Below, in pieces: positions 14,274 to 28,056 of a stretch of 64,000 nt of DNA. The stretch's first letter is position 1. Every line of letters begins with the position of its first letter. This DNA comes from Liolophura sinensis (taxonomy: Eukaryota > Mollusca > Polyplacophora > Chitonida > Chitonidae). The notes beneath the pieces were generated by a model. That model was not told the origin of the DNA. It did no database searches and saw only the letters and a list, made by a program, of their open reading frames with translations. The translations under genes and the position numbers were made by a program. The stretch is from assembly GCF_032854445.1 (NCBI RefSeq), contig NW_027017974.1, forward strand, positions 120,521 to 184,520, given 5' to 3'.

Positions 14274-17200
14274 GAGTAAGAGCCGTTGCTGGGCACGTGA
14301 TTATGACATAAATGATCATTCAATTGTCGCTACAGCCAAAAGTATTGGTCAGAGAGCAACGCGGTTTGCACCATTCGATTTCTCGTCACAAAATACGTCG
14401 GATTAGCCTCTTACCAGCAGTACCGGAAGAATTTTTCCACTTTTGCATTTTTACCTGGTCTTTTTGTTAATTGAAATCGGCTACACTGTACTCTGTACAA
14501 TCGCGACGGGTCATTACTATATTCAAGTTTTGACTATAAGTTATGTGCCCTTCGGTAGCCCAGAAGACCTGAAATCTTTGGGCCAAGCCCATTTAACTCA
14601 CCCAGCAATTGTCTTACTTCTAAGTCCAAGACAATCTCAATGTCTTTATCTACGTGTAGAAAAACCACACCATTTGTACATGAAAAACACAAGGTACTTG
14701 ATACAGTCTGCTGTAAAAAGTACAACTGAACACTGACCCACTTCAGTAAGGTGCCAAAAGATGCGGAATTGAGCCAGGCATCGGCAGCTGTTGAAAAATT
14801 GCAAATTTCCCTGGTTTCCATGGAGTAAGAGCCGTTGCTACGCACGTGATTATGACATCAATGATCATTCAATTGTCGCTACAGCCAAAAGTATTGGTCG
14901 GAGAGCAACGCGGATTGCACCATTCGATTTCTCGTCACAAAATACGTCGGATTAGCCTCTTACTAGTAGCACTGGAACAGTTTTTCCACTTTTGCATTTT
15001 GGCCTGGTCTTTTTGTTAATTGAAACCAGCTACACTGTACTCTGTACAATCGCGACTGGTCATTACTATATTCAACTTTTGACTATATGTTATGTGCCCT
15101 TCGGTAGCCCAGAAAACGTCAAATCTTTGGGCTCAGCCCATTTCACTCACCCAGCAATTGCCTTACTTCTAAGTCGAAGACAATCTCAATGTCTTTATCT
15201 ACGTGTAGAAAAACAACACCATTTGTACATGAAAAACACAAGGTACTTGATACAGTCTGCTGTAAAAAGTACAACTGAACACTGACCCACTTCAGTAAGG
15301 TGCCAAAAGATGCGGAACTGAGCCAGGCATCGGCAGCTGTTGAAAAATTGCAAATTTCCCTGGTTTCCATGGAGAAAGAGCCGTTGTTGGGCACGTGATT
15401 ATGACATCAATGATCATTCAATTGTCGCTACAGCCAAAAGTATTGGTCGGAGAGCAACGCGGTTTGCACCATTTGTTTTCTCGTCACAAAATACGTCGGA
15501 TTGGCCTCTTACCAGCAGCACTGGAACAGTTTTTCCATTTTTGCATTTTTACCTGGACTTTTTGTTAATTAAAATCGGCTACACTGTACTATGTACAATT
15601 GCGACTGGTCATTACTATATTCAACTTTTGACTATAAGTTATGTGCCCTTCGGTAGCCCAGAAGACCTGAAATCTTTGGGCCAAGCCCATTTAACTCACC
15701 CAGCAATTGTCTTACTTCTAAGTCCAAGACAATCTCAATGTCTTTATCTACGTGTAGAAAAACCAGACCATTTGTACATGAAAAACACAAGTTACTTGAT
15801 ACAGTCTGCTGTAAAAAATACAACTGAACACTGACCCACTTCAGTAAGGTGCCAAAAGATTCGGAATTGAGCCAGGCATCGGCAGCTGTTGAAAAATTGC
15901 AAATTTCCCTAGTTTCCATGGAGTAAGGGCCGTTGCTACGCACGTGATTATGACATCAATGATCATTCAATTGTCGCTACAGCCAAAAGTATTGGTCGGA
16001 GAGCAACGCGGATTGCACCATTCGATTTCTCGTCACAAAATACGTCGGATTAGCCTCTTACTAGTAGCACTGGAACAGTTTTTCCACTTTTGCATTTTGG
16101 CCTGGTCTTTTTGTTAATTGAAACCAGCTACACTGTACTCTGTACAATCACGACTGGTCATTACTATATTCAACTTTTGACTATAAGTTATGTGCCCTTC
16201 GGTAGCCCAGAAGACCTGAAATCTTTGGGCCAAGCCCATTTAACTCACCCAGCAATTGTCTTACTTCTAAGTGCAAGACAATCTCAATGTCTTTATCTAC
16301 GTGTAGAAAAACCACACCATTTGTACATGAAAAACACAAGGTACTTGATACAGTCTGCTGTAAAAAGTACAACTGAACACTGACCCACTTCAGTAAGGTG
16401 CCAAAAGATTCGGAATTGAGCCAGGCATCGGCAGCTGTTGAAAAGTTGCAAATTTCCCTGGTTTCCATGGAGTAAGAGCCGTTGCTGGGCACATGATTAT
16501 GACATCAATGATCATTCAATTGTCACTACAGCCAAAAGTATTGGTCGGAGAGCAACGCGGATTGCACCATTCGATTTCTCGTCACAAAATACGTCGGATT
16601 AGCCTCTTACTAGTAGCACTGGAACAGTTTTTCCACTTTTGCATTTTTGCCTGGTCTTTTTGTTAATTGAAACCGGCTACACTGTACTCTGTACAATCGC
16701 GACTGGTTATTACTATATTCAACTTTTGACTATAAGTTATGTGCCCTTTGGTAGCTCAGAAGACCTGAAATCTTTGGGCCAACCCCATTTAACTCACCCA
16801 GCAATTGTCTTACTTCTAAGTCCAAGACAATCTCAATGTCTTTATCTACGTGTAGAAAAACCACACCATTTGTACGTGAAAAACACAAGGTACTTGATAC
16901 AGTCTGCTGTAAAAAGTACAACTGAACACAGACCCACTTGAATAAGGTGCCAAAAGATCCGGAATTGAGCCAGGCATCGGCAGCTGTTGAAAAATTGCAA
17001 ATTTCCCTGGTTTCCATGGAGTAAGAGCCGTTGCTGGGCACATGATTATGACATAAATGATCATTCAATTGTCACTACAGCCAAAAGTATTGGTCGGAGA
17101 GCAACGCGGTTTGCACCATTCGATTTCTCGTCACAAAATACGTCGGATTGGCCTCTTACCAGCAGCACTGGAACAGTTTCTCCACTTTTGCATTTTTACC

Positions 17201-20200
17201 TGGTCTTTTTGTTAATTGAAATCGGCTACACTGTACTCTGTACAATCGCGACTGGTCATTACTATATTCAACTTTTGACTATAAGTTATGTGCCCTTCGG
17301 TAGCCCAGAAGACGTCAAATCTTTGGGCTAAGCCCATTTAACTCACCCAGCAATTGTCTTACTTCTAAGTCCAAGACAATCTCAATGTCTTGATCTACGT
17401 GTAGAAAAACCACACCATTTGTACGTGAAAAACACAAGGTACTTGATACAGTCTGCTGTAAAAAGTACAACTGACCACAGACCCACATGAATAAGGTGCC
17501 AAAAGATGCGGAATTGAGCCAGGTATCGGCAGCTGTTGAAAAATTGCTAATTTTCCTGGTTTCCATGGAGTAAGACCCGTTGCTGTGCACGTGATTATGA
17601 CATAAATGATCATTCAATTGTCGCTACAGCCAAAAGTATTGGTCGGAGAGCAACGCGGTTTGCACCATTCGATTTCTCGTCACAAAATACGTCGGATTAG
17701 CCTCTTACCAGCAGCACTGGAACAGTTTTTCCACTTTTGCATTTTTACCTGGTCTTTTTGTTAATTGAAATCGGCTACACTGTACTCTGTAGAATTGCGA
17801 CTGGTCATTACTATATTCAACTTTTGACTATAAGTTATGTGCCCTTCGGTAGCCCAAAAGACCTGAAATCTTTGGGCCAAGCCCATTTAACTCACCCAGC
17901 AATTGTCTTACTTCTAAGTCCAAGACAATCTCAATGTCTTTATCTACGTGTAGAAAAACCACACCATTTGTACATGAAAAACACAAGGTACTTGATACAG
18001 TCTGCTGTAAAAAGTACAACTGAACACTGACCCACTTCAGTAAGGTGCCAAAAGATGCGGAATTGAGCCAGGCATCGGCAGCTGTTGAAAAATTTTAAAT
18101 TTCCCTGGATTCCATGGAGTAAGAGCCGTTGCTGGGCACGTGATTATGACATCAATGATCATTCAATTGTCACTACAGCCAAAAGTATTGGTCGGAGAGC
18201 AACGCGGTATGCACCATTCGATTTCTCGTCACAAAATACGTCGGATTAGCCTCTTACTAGTAGCACTGGAACAGTTTTTCCACTTTTGCATTTTTGCCTG
18301 GTCTTTGTGTTAATTGAAACCGGCTACACTGTACTCTGTACAATCGCGACTGGTCATTACTATATTCAACTTTTGACTATAAGTTATGTGCCCTTCGGTA
18401 GCTCAGAAGTCCTGAAATCTTTGGGCCAACTCCATTTAACTCACCCAGCAATTGTCTTACTTCTAAGTCCAAGACAATCTCAATGTCTTTATCTACGTGT
18501 AGAAAAACCACACCATTTGTACGTGAAAAACACAAGGTACTTGATACAGTCTGCTGTAAAAAGTACAACTGAACACTGACCCACATTTATAAGGTGCCAA
18601 AAGATGCGGAATTGGGCCAGGCATCGGCAGCTGTTAAAAAATTGCAAATATCCCTGGTTTCCATGGAGTAAGAGCCGTTGCTGGGCACGTGATTATGACA
18701 TCAATGATCATTGAATTGTCGCTACAGCCAAAAGTATTGGTCGGAGAGCAACGCGGTTTGCACCATTCGATTTCTCGTCACAAAATACGTCGGATTAGCC
18801 TCTTACCAGTAGCACTGGAACATTTTTTCCACTTTTGCATTTTTGCCTGGTCTTTTTGTTAATTGAAATCGGCTACACTGTACTCTGTACAATCGCGACT
18901 GGTCATAACTATATTCAACTTTTGACTATAAGTTATGTGCCCTTCGGTAGCCCAGAAGACCTGAAATCTTTTATCTAAGCCCATTTAACTCACCCAGCAA
19001 TTGCCTTACTTCTAAGTGCAAGACAATCTCAATGTCTTTATCTACGTGTAGAAAAACCACACCATTTGTAAATAAAAAACACAAGGTACTTGATACAGTC
19101 TGCTGTAAAAAGTACAACTAAACACTGACCCACTTCAGTAAGGTGCCAAAAGATGCGGAATTGAGCCAGGCATCGGCAGCTGTTGAAAAATTGCAAATTT
19201 CCCTGGTTTCCATGGAGTAAGAGCCGTTGCTGGGCACGTGATTATGACATAAATGATCATTCAATTGTCACTACAGCCAAAAGTGTTAGTCGGAGAGCAA
19301 CGCGGTTTGCACCATATGTTTTCTCGTCACAAAATACGTCGGATTAGATTCTTACCAGCAGCACTGGAACAGTTTTTCCACTTTTGCATTTTTGCCTGGT
19401 CTTTTTGTTAATTGAAATCGGCTACACTGTACTCTGTACAATCGCGACTGGTCATTACTATATTCAACTTTTGACTATAAGTTATGTGCCCTTCGGTAGC
19501 CCAGAAGACCTGAAATCTTTCGGCTAAGCCCATTTAACTCACCCAGCAATTGCCTTACTTCTAAGTGCAAGACAATCTCAATGTCTTTATCTACGTGTAG
19601 AAAAACCACACCATTTGTACGTGAAAAACATAAGGTACTTGATACAGTCTGCTGTAAAAAGTACAACTGAACACTGACCCACTTCAGTAAGGTGCCAAAA
19701 GATGCGGAATTGAGCCAGGCATCGGCAGCTGTTGAAAAATTGCAAATTTCCCTGGTTTCCATGGAGTAAGAGCCGTTGCTACGCACGTGATTATGACATA
19801 AATGATCATTCAATGTCGCTACAGCCAAATGTATTGGTCGGAGAGCAACGCGGATTGCACCATTCGATTTCTCGTCACAAAAATACGTCGGATTAGCCTC
19901 TCACTAGTAGCACTGGAACAGTTTTTCCAATTTTGCATTTTTGCCTGGTCTTTTTGTTAATTGAAACCGGCTACACTGTACTATGTACCATCGCGACTGG
20001 TCATTACTATATTCAACTTTTGACTATATGTTATGTGCCCTTCGGTAGCCCAGAAGACGTCAAATCTTTGGGCTAAGCCCATTTCACTCACCCAGCAATT
20101 GCCTTACTTCTAAGTGCTAGACAATCTCAATGTCTTTATCTACGTGTAGAAAAACCACACCATTTGTACATGAAAAACACAAGGTACTTGATACAGTCTG

Positions 20201-20900
20201 CTGTAAAAAGTACAACTGAACACTGACTCACTTCAGTAAGGTGCCAAAACATGCGGAACTGAGCCAGGCATCGGCAGCTGTTGAAAAATTGCAAATTTCC
20301 CTGGTTTCCATGGAGTAAGAGCCGTTGTTGGGCACGTGATTATGACATCAATGATCATTCAATTGTCGCTACAGCCAAAAGTATTGGTCGGAGAGCAACG
20401 CGGTTTGCACCATTCGATTTCTCGTCACAAAATACGTCGGATTAGCCTCTTACCAGCAGCACTGGAACAGTTTTTCCACTTTTGCATTTTTACCTGGTCT
20501 TTTTGTTAATTGAAATCGGCTACACTGTACTCTGTACAATTGCGACTGGTCATTACTATATTCAACTTTTGACTATAAGTTATGTGCCCTTCGGTAGCCC
20601 AGAAGACCTGAAATCTTTGGGCCAAGCCCATTTAACTCACCCAGCAATTGTCTTACTTCTAAGTCCAAGACAATCTCAATGTCTTGATCTACGTGTAGAA
20701 AAACCACACCATTTGTACGTGAAAAACACAAGGTACTTGATACAGTCTGCTGTAAAAAGTACAACTGAACACTGACCCACTTCAGTAAGGTGCCAAAAGA
20801 TTCGGAATTGAGCCAGGTATCGGCAGCTGTTGAAAAATTGCAAATTTTCCTGGTTTCCATGGAGTAAGAGCCGTTGCTGTGCACGTGATTATGACATAAA
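14274..20900. repeat. Higher-order satellite block, copy B
   Basis: An ordered string of about twelve monomer subtypes starts near 14.3 kb. Markers in order include GGGCCAAGCC; GGGCTCAGCCCATTTCAC; a copy with ACAAGTTACTTG; a copy with CAATCACGACTGG; GGTAGCTCAGAAG with GGGCCAACCCC; a TCTTGATCTACG copy; and later a TTTTATCTAAGCCC copy with CATTTGTAAATAAAAAAC. The same order is found again from about 31.5 kb, and its first five monomers are also found at the left end of the window. Block edges are approximate because they were placed by reading shared variants. Confidence 0.8.
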
Positions 20901-22989
20901 TGATCATTCAATTGTCGCTACAGCCAAAAGTATTGGTCGGAGAGCAACGCGGTTTGCACCATTCGATTTCTCGTCACAAAATACGTCGGATTAGCCTCTT
21001 ACCAGCAGCACTGGAACAGTTTTTCCACTTTTGCATTTTTACCTGGTCTTTTTGTTAATTGAAATCGGCTACACTGTACTCTGTACAATTGCGACTGGTC
21101 ATTACTATATTCAACTTTTGACTATAAGTTATGTGCCCTTCGGTAGCCCAAAAGACCTGAAATCTTTGGGCCAAGCCCATTTAACTCACCCAGCAATTGT
21201 CTTACTTCTAAGTCCAAGACAATCTCAATGTCTTTATCTACGTGTAGAAAAACCACACCATTTGTACATGAAAAACACAAGGTACTTGATACAGTCTGCT
21301 GTAAAAAGTACAACTGAACACTGACCCACTTCAGTAAGGTGCCAAAAGATGCGGAATTGAGCCAGGCATCGGCAGCTGTTGAAAAATTTTAAATTTCCCT
21401 GGATTCCATGGAGTAAGAGCCGTTGCTGGGCACGTGATTATGACATCAATGATCATTCAATTGTCACTACAGCCAAAAGTATTGGTCGGAGAGCAACGCG
21501 GTTTGCACCATTCGATTTCTCGTCACAAAATACGTCGGATTAGCCTCTTACTAGTAGCACTGGAACAGTTTTTCCACTTTTGCATTTTTGCCTGGTCTTT
21601 GTGTTAATTGAAACCGGCTACACTGTACTCTGTACAATCGCGACTGGTTATTACTATATTCAACTTTTGACTATAAGTTATGTGCCCTTCGGTAGCTCAG
21701 AAGTCCTGAAATCTTTGGGCCAACTCCATTTAACTCACCCAGCAATTGTCTTACTTCTAAGTCCAAGACAATCTCAATGTCTTTATCTACGTGTAGAAAA
21801 ACCACACCATTTGTACGTGAAAAACACAAGGTACTTGATACAGTCTGCTGTAAAAAGTACAACTGAACACTGACCCACATTTATAAGGTGCCAAAAGATG
21901 CGGAATTGGGCCAGGCATCGGCAGCTGTTAAAAAATTGCAAATATCCCTGGTTTCCATGGAGTAAGAGCCGTTGCTGGGCACGTGATTATGACATCAATG
22001 ATCATTGAATTGTCGCTACAGCCAAAAGTATTGGTCGGAGAGCAACGCGGTTTGCACCATTCGATTTCTCGTCACAAAATACGTCGGATTAGCCTCTTAC
22101 CAGTAGCACTGGAACATTTTTTCCACTTTTGCATTTTTGCCTGGTCTTTTTGTTAATTGAAATCGGCTACACTGTACTCTGTACAATCGCGACTGGTCAT
22201 TACTATATTCAACTTTTGACTATAAGATATGTGCCCTTCGGTAGCCCAGAAGACCTGAAATCTTTCGGCTAAGCCCATTTAACTCACCCAGCAATTGCCT
22301 TACTTCAAAGTGCAAGACAATCTCAATGTCTTTATCTACGTGTAGAAAAACCACACCATTTGTACGTGAAAAACACAAGGTACTTGATACAGTCTGCTGT
22401 AAAAAGTACAACTAAACACTGACCCACATTTATAAGGTGCCAAAAGGTGCGGAATTGGGCCAGGCATCGGCAGCTGTTAAAAAATTGCAAATATCCCTGG
22501 TTTCCATGGAGTAAGAGCCGTTGCTGGGCACGTGATTATGACATCAATGATCATTGAATTGTCGCTACAGCCAAAAGTATTGGTCGGAGAGCAACGCGGT
22601 TTGCACCATTCGATTTGTGGTCACAAAATACGTCGGATTAGCTTCTTACCAGCAGCACTGGAACAGTTTTTCTACTTTTGCATTTTTGCCTGGTCTTTTT
22701 GTTAATTGAAATCGGCTACACTGTACTCTGTACCATCGCGACTGGTCATTACTATATTCAACTTTTGACTATAAGTTATGTGCCCTTCGGTAGCCCAGAA
22801 GACCTGAAATCCTTGGGCCAAGCCCATTTAACTCACCCAGCAATTGTCTTACTTCTAAGTCCAAGACAATCTGAATGTCTTTATCTACGTGTAGAAAAAC
22901 CACACCATTTGTACGTGAAAAACATAAGGTACTTGATACAGTCTGCTGTAAAAAGTACAACTGAACACTGACCCACTTCAGTAAGGTGC

Positions 22990-24770
22990 CAAAAGATGCG
23001 GAATTGAGGCAGGCATAGGCGGCTGTTGAAAAATTGCAAATTTCCCTAGTTTCCATGGAGTAAGACCCGTTGCTACGCACGTGATTATGACATAAATGAT
23101 CATTCAATGTCGCTACAGCCAAAAGTATTCGTCGGAGAACAACGCGGATTGCACCATTCGATTTCTCGTCACAAAATACGTCGGATTAGCCTATTACTAG
23201 TAGCACTGGAACAGTTTTTCCAATTTTGCATTTTTGCCTGGTCTTTTTGTTAATTGAAATCGGCTACACTGTACTCTGTACCATCGCGACTGGTCATTAC
23301 TATATTCAACTTTTGACTGTATGTTATGTGCCCTTCGGTAGCCCAGAAGACGTCAAATCTTTGGGCTAAGCCCATTTCACTCACCCAGCAATTGCCTTAC
23401 TTCTAAGTCGAAGACAATCTCAATGTCTTTATCTACGTGTTGAAAAACCACACCATTTGTACATGAAAAACACAAGGTACTTGATACAGTCTGCTGTAAA
23501 AAGTACAACTGAACACTGACCCACTTCAGTAAGGTGCCAAAAGATGCGGAACTGAGCCAGGCATCGGCAGCTGTTGAAAAATTGCAAATTTCCCTTGTTT
23601 CCATGGAGTAAGAGCCGTTGCTGGGCACGTGATTATGACATCAATGATCATTCAATTGTCACTACAGGCAAAAGTATTTGTCGGACAGCAACGCGGTTTG
23701 CACCATTCGATTTGTCGTCACAAAATACGTCTGATTAGCCTCTTACCAGCACCACTGGAACAATTTCTCCAATTTTGCATTTTTACCTGGTCTTTTTGTT
23801 AATTGAAATCGGCTACACTGTACTCTGTACAATCGCGACTGGTCATTACTATATTCAACTTTTGACTATAAGTTATGTGCCCTTCGGTAGCCCAGAAGAC
23901 GTCAAATCTTTGGGCTAAGCCCATTTAACTCACCCAGCAATTGTCTTACTTCTAAGTCGAAGACAATCTCAATGTCTTTATCTACGTATAGAAAAACCAC
24001 ACCATTTGTACATGAAAAACACAAGGTACTTGATACAGTCTGCTGTAAAAAGTACAACTAAACACTGACCCGCATTTATAAGGTGCCAAAAGATGCGGAA
24101 TTGAGCCAGGCATCGGCAGCTGTTAAAAAATTGCAAATATCCCTGGTTTCCATGGAGTAAGAGCCGTTGCTGTGCACGTGATTATGACATCAATGATCAT
24201 TGAATTGTCGCTACAGCCAAAAGTATTGGTCGGAGAGCAACGCGGTTTGCACCATTCGATTTGTCGTGACAAAATACGTCGGATTATCCTCTTACCAGCA
24301 GCACTGGAACAGTTTTTCCACTTTTGCATTTTTGCCTGGTCTTTTTGTTAATTGAAATCGGCTACACTGTACTCTGTACAATCGCGACTGGTCATTACTA
24401 TATTCAACTTTTGACTATAAGTTATGTGCCCTTCGGTAGCCCAGAAGACCTGAAATCCTTGGGCCAAGCCCATTTAACTCACCCAGCAATTGTCTTACTT
24501 CTAAGTCCAAGACAATCTGAATGTCTTTATCTACGTGTAGAAAAACCACACCATTTGTACGTGAAAAACATAAGGTACTTGATACAGTCTGCTGTAAAAA
24601 GTACAACTGAACACTGACCCACTTCAGTAAGGTGCCAAAAGATGCGGAATTGAGCCAGGCATCGGCAGCTGTTGAAAAATTGCAAATTTCCTTGGTTTCC
24701 ATGGAGTAAGAGCCGTTGCTACGCACGTGATTATGACATAAATGATCATTCAATGTCGCTACAGCCAAAA
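22990..24770. repeat. Six-monomer-period block, first copy
   Basis: Monomers here match those 3,293 bp (six monomers) further on, sharing private variants such as TTGAGGCAGGCATAGGCGGC, GTATTTGTCGGACAGC and GATTATCCTCTTACC. The monomer near 24.3-24.8 kb is the uninterrupted paralogue of the monomer that carries element 1, so it serves as an empty-site reference. Confidence 0.75.
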
Positions 24771-27657
24771 GTATAGGTCGGAGAGCAACGCGGATTGCAC
24801 CATTCGATTTCTCGTCACAAAAATACGTAGGATTAGCCTCTTACTAGTAGCACTGGAACAGTTTTTCCACTTTTGCATTTTTACCTGGTCTTTTTGTTAA
24901 TTGAAATCGGCTACACTGTACTCTGTACAATCGCGACTGGTCATTACTATATTCAACTTTTGACTATAAGTTATGTGCCCTTCGGTAGCCCAGAAGACGT
25001 CAAATCTTTCGGCTAAGCCCATTTAACTCACCCAGCAATTGCCTTACTTCTAAGTCCAAGACAATCTCAATGTCTTTATCTACGTGTAGAAAAACCGCAC
25101 CATTTGTACATGAAAAACACAAGGTACTTGATACAGTCTGCTGTAAAAAGTACAACTGAACACAGACCCACTTGAATAAGGTGCCAAAAGATCCGGAATT
25201 GAGCCAGGCATCGGCAGCTGTTGAAAAATTGGAAATTTCCCTGGTTTCCATGGAGTAAGAGCCGTTGCTGTGCACGTGATTATGACATAAATGATCATTC
25301 AATTGTCACTACAGGCAAAAGTATTGGTCGGACAGCAACGCGGTTTGCACCATTCGATTTGTGGTCACAAAATACGTCGGATTAGCCTCTTACCAGCAGC
25401 ACTGGAACAATTTCTCCAATTTTGCATTTTTACCTGGTCTTTTTGTTAATTAAAATCGGCTACACTGTACTCTGTACAATCGCGACTGGTCATTACTATA
25501 TTCAACTTTTGACTATAAGTTATGTGCCCTTCGGTAGCCCAGAAGACGTCAAATCTTTGGGCTAAGCCCATTTAACTCACCCAGCAATTGTCTTACTTCT
25601 AAGTCCAAGACAATCTCAATGTCTTTATCTACGTGTAGAAAAACCACACCATTTGTACGTGAAAAACACAAGGTACTTGATACAGTCTGCTGTAAAAAGT
25701 ACAACTAAACACTGACCCACATTTATAAGGTGCCAAAAGGTGCGGAATTGAGCCAGGCATCGGCAGCTGTTAAAAAATTGCAAATATCCCTGGTTTCCAT
25801 GGAGTAAGAGCCGTTGCTGGGCACGTGATTATGACATCAATGATCATTGAATTGTCGCTACAGCCAAAAGTATTGGTCGGAGAGCAACGCGGTTTGCACC
25901 ATTCGATTTGTGGTCACAAAATACGTCGGATTAGCCTCTTACCAGCAGCACTGGAACAGTTTTTCTACTTTTGCATTTTTGCCTGGTCTTTTTGTTAATT
26001 GAAATCGGCTACACTGTACTCTGTACAATCGCGACTGGTCATTACTATATTCAACTTTTGACTATAAGTTATGTGCCCTTCGGTAGCCCAGAAGACGTCA
26101 AATCTTTGGGCTAAGCCCATTTAACTCACCCAGCAATTGCCTTACTTCTAAGTCGAAGACAATCTCAATGTCTTTATCTACGTGTAGAAAAACCACATCA
26201 TTTGTACATGAAAAACAAAAGGTACTTGATACAGTCTGCTGTAAAAAGTACAACTGAACACTGACCCACTTCAGTAAGGTGCCAAAAGATGCGGAATTGA
26301 GGCAGGCATAGGCGGCTGTTGAAAAATTGCAAATTTCCCTGGTTTCCATGGAGTAAGACCCGTTGCTACGCACGTGATTATGACATAAATGATCATTCAA
26401 TGTTGCTACAGCCAAAAGTATTGGTCGGAGAGCAACGCGGATTGCACCATTCGATTTCTCGTCACAAAATACGTCGGATTAGCCTGTTACTAGTAGCACT
26501 GGAACAGTTTTTCCAATTTTGCATTTTTGCCTGGTCTTTTTGTTAATTGAAATCGGCTACACTGTACTCTGTACCATCGCGACTGGTCATTACTATATTC
26601 AACTTTTGACTATATGTTATGTGCCCTTCGGTAGCCCAGAAGACGTCAAATCTTTGGGCTAAGCCCATTTCACTCACCCAGCAATTGCCTTACTTCTAAG
26701 TCGAAGACAATCTCAATGTCTTTATCTACGTGTAGAAAAACCACACCATTTGTACGTGAAAAACACAAGGTACTTGATACAGTCTGCTGTAAAAAGTACA
26801 ACTGAACACTGACCCACTTCAGTAAGGTGCCAAAAGATGCGGAACTGAGCCAGGCATCGGCAGCTGTTGAAAAATTGCAAATTTCCCTTGTTTCCATGGA
26901 GTAAGAGCCGTTGCTGGGCACGTGATTATGACATCAATGATCATTCAATTGTCACTACAGGCAAAAGTATTTGTCGGACAGCAACGCGGTTTGCACCATT
27001 CGATTTGTCGTCACAAAATACGTCGGATTAGCCTCTTACCAGCAGCACTGGAACAATTTCTCCAATTTTGCATTTTTACCTGGTCTTTTTGTTAATTGAA
27101 ATCGGCTACACTGTACTCTGTACAATCGCGACTGGTCATTACTATATTCAACTTTTGACTATAAGTTATGTGCCCTTCGGTAGCCCAGAAGACGTCAAAT
27201 CTTTGGGCTAAGCCCATTTAACTCACCCAGCAATTGTCTTACTTCTAAGTCGAAGACAATCTCAATGTCTTTATCTACGTATAGAAAAACCACACCATTT
27301 GTACATGAAAAACACAAGGTACTTGATACAGTCTGCTGTAAAAAGTACAACTAAACACTGACCCGCATTTATAAGGTGCCAAAAGATGCGGAATTGAGCC
27401 AGGCATCGGCAGCTGTTAAAAAATTGCAAATATCCCTGGTTTCCATGGAGTAAGAGCCGTTGCTGGGCACGTGATTATGACATCAATGATCATTGAATTG
27501 TCGCTACAGCCAAAAGTATTGGTCGGAGAGCAACGCGGTTTGCACCATTCGATTTGTCGTGACAAAATACGTCGGATTATCCTCTTACCAGCAGCACTGG
27601 AACAGTTTTTCCACTTTTGCATTTTTGCCTGGTCTTTTTGTTAATTGAAATCGGCTA

Positions 27658-27661
27658 CACT
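27658..27661. repeat. Target-site duplication, left (CACT)
   Basis: CACT precedes the left end of element 1 and recurs directly after its right end at 29502-29505. The uninterrupted paralogue near 24.36 kb reads GGCTACACTGTACTCTG with a single CACT at this point. Confidence 0.9.
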
Positions 27662-27692
27662 CTCCTGTCATCTGGAAAAACCTAGTAAGTCA
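27662..27692 (+). repeat. Element 1 left terminal inverted repeat
   Basis: It reads CTCCTGTCATCTGG followed by AAAAACCTAGTAAGTCA and matches the reverse complement of 29471-29501 at 29 of 31 positions. The inner half, CCTAGTAAGTCA, is reused several times further in. Confidence 0.93.
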
Positions 27693-27726
27693 AATTTTGG
27701 TGAAAAATGAGTTAGGCCCACAACTG

Positions 27727-28005
27727 GACTTGCTATGTTTTTCTCTTTCATTTCATCCAGGTAAAGTGTGTGAAAGTCCCTCCTGTTGGGAATTTTTGAT
27801 CTTGAAGAACCTAGTAAGTCAATATCATGTGGAAAAATACCACATAGTCATCTGGGAAAACCTAGTAATTCGTCTTGCTAGGTTTTTCCAGATCAATGTA
27901 CGACTACATGTCACTTACTAGGTTCTACAAGATCAAAAGCTCTCAACAGGAAGCGCTTTCACACTCTTTACCTGGATCAATTGAAAGGGAAAAACATAGC
28001 AAGTC
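27727..28005. repeat. Large imperfect palindrome of subterminal repeats in element 1
   Basis: The left arm begins GACTTGCTATGTTTTTC and continues through ATCCAGGTAAAG, GTGTGAAAG, TCCTGTTG and TTTTGATCTTG to AACCTAGTAAGTC. The right arm carries the same series in reverse complement, ending CATAGCAAGTC at 27995-28005. The centre is near 27866, where two copies of the TIR-like ATCTGG-AAAACCTAG motif face each other. The arms are about 130 bp each and imperfect, and the inner 40 bp pair poorly. The module stands where the N-terminal transposase coding sequence would be expected, so it probably marks an internal rearrangement. It contains no convincing gene: the short frames at 27697-27921 and 27875-28060 run through the repeats. 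Confidence 0.85.
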
Positions 28006-28056
28006 AAATTATTTCTCATATGAGTTAAACCAATCACATTACCTAATTCTGGTCAT

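Larger units (their letters stand above)
1..27661. repeat. 549-bp satellite array, left segment (about 50 monomers)
   Basis: Head-to-tail copies of one monomer fill this segment without a gap. The CACGTG landmark sits at 10-15 and again at 559-564, giving a period of 549 bp, and the same landmarks recur at this spacing throughout. Recognisable landmarks in each copy are CACGTG, a run reading CATTCGATTTCTCGTCAC, the short inverted repeat TGTACTCTGTACA, the near-palindrome TCTACGTGTAGA and TTTCCATGGAGTAAG. Copies differ mainly by shared substitutions that define subfamilies, and by rare indels. No other gene or element is seen inside. The segment ends where element 1 is inserted, in the middle of a monomer. 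The array's chromosomal role, for example centromeric or subtelomeric, cannot be read from the sequence. Confidence 0.97.

Noticed and set aside
15340-15834. 164-codon plus frame, also at 32554 and 37495
   Set aside because: These are read-through products in monomers where an upstream stop is altered. The added part is ordinary satellite sequence.
19475-19828. 117-codon minus-strand frame, repeated near 22769, 24415, 37238, 38336 and 63532
   Set aside because: Length varies from copy to copy with single substitutions, with no sign of coding constraint or a gene context.
1-27661. CRISPR-like or phage-like repeat array
   Set aside because: The unit is 549 bp, repeated without unique spacers, and the interrupting elements contain a spliceosomal intron.
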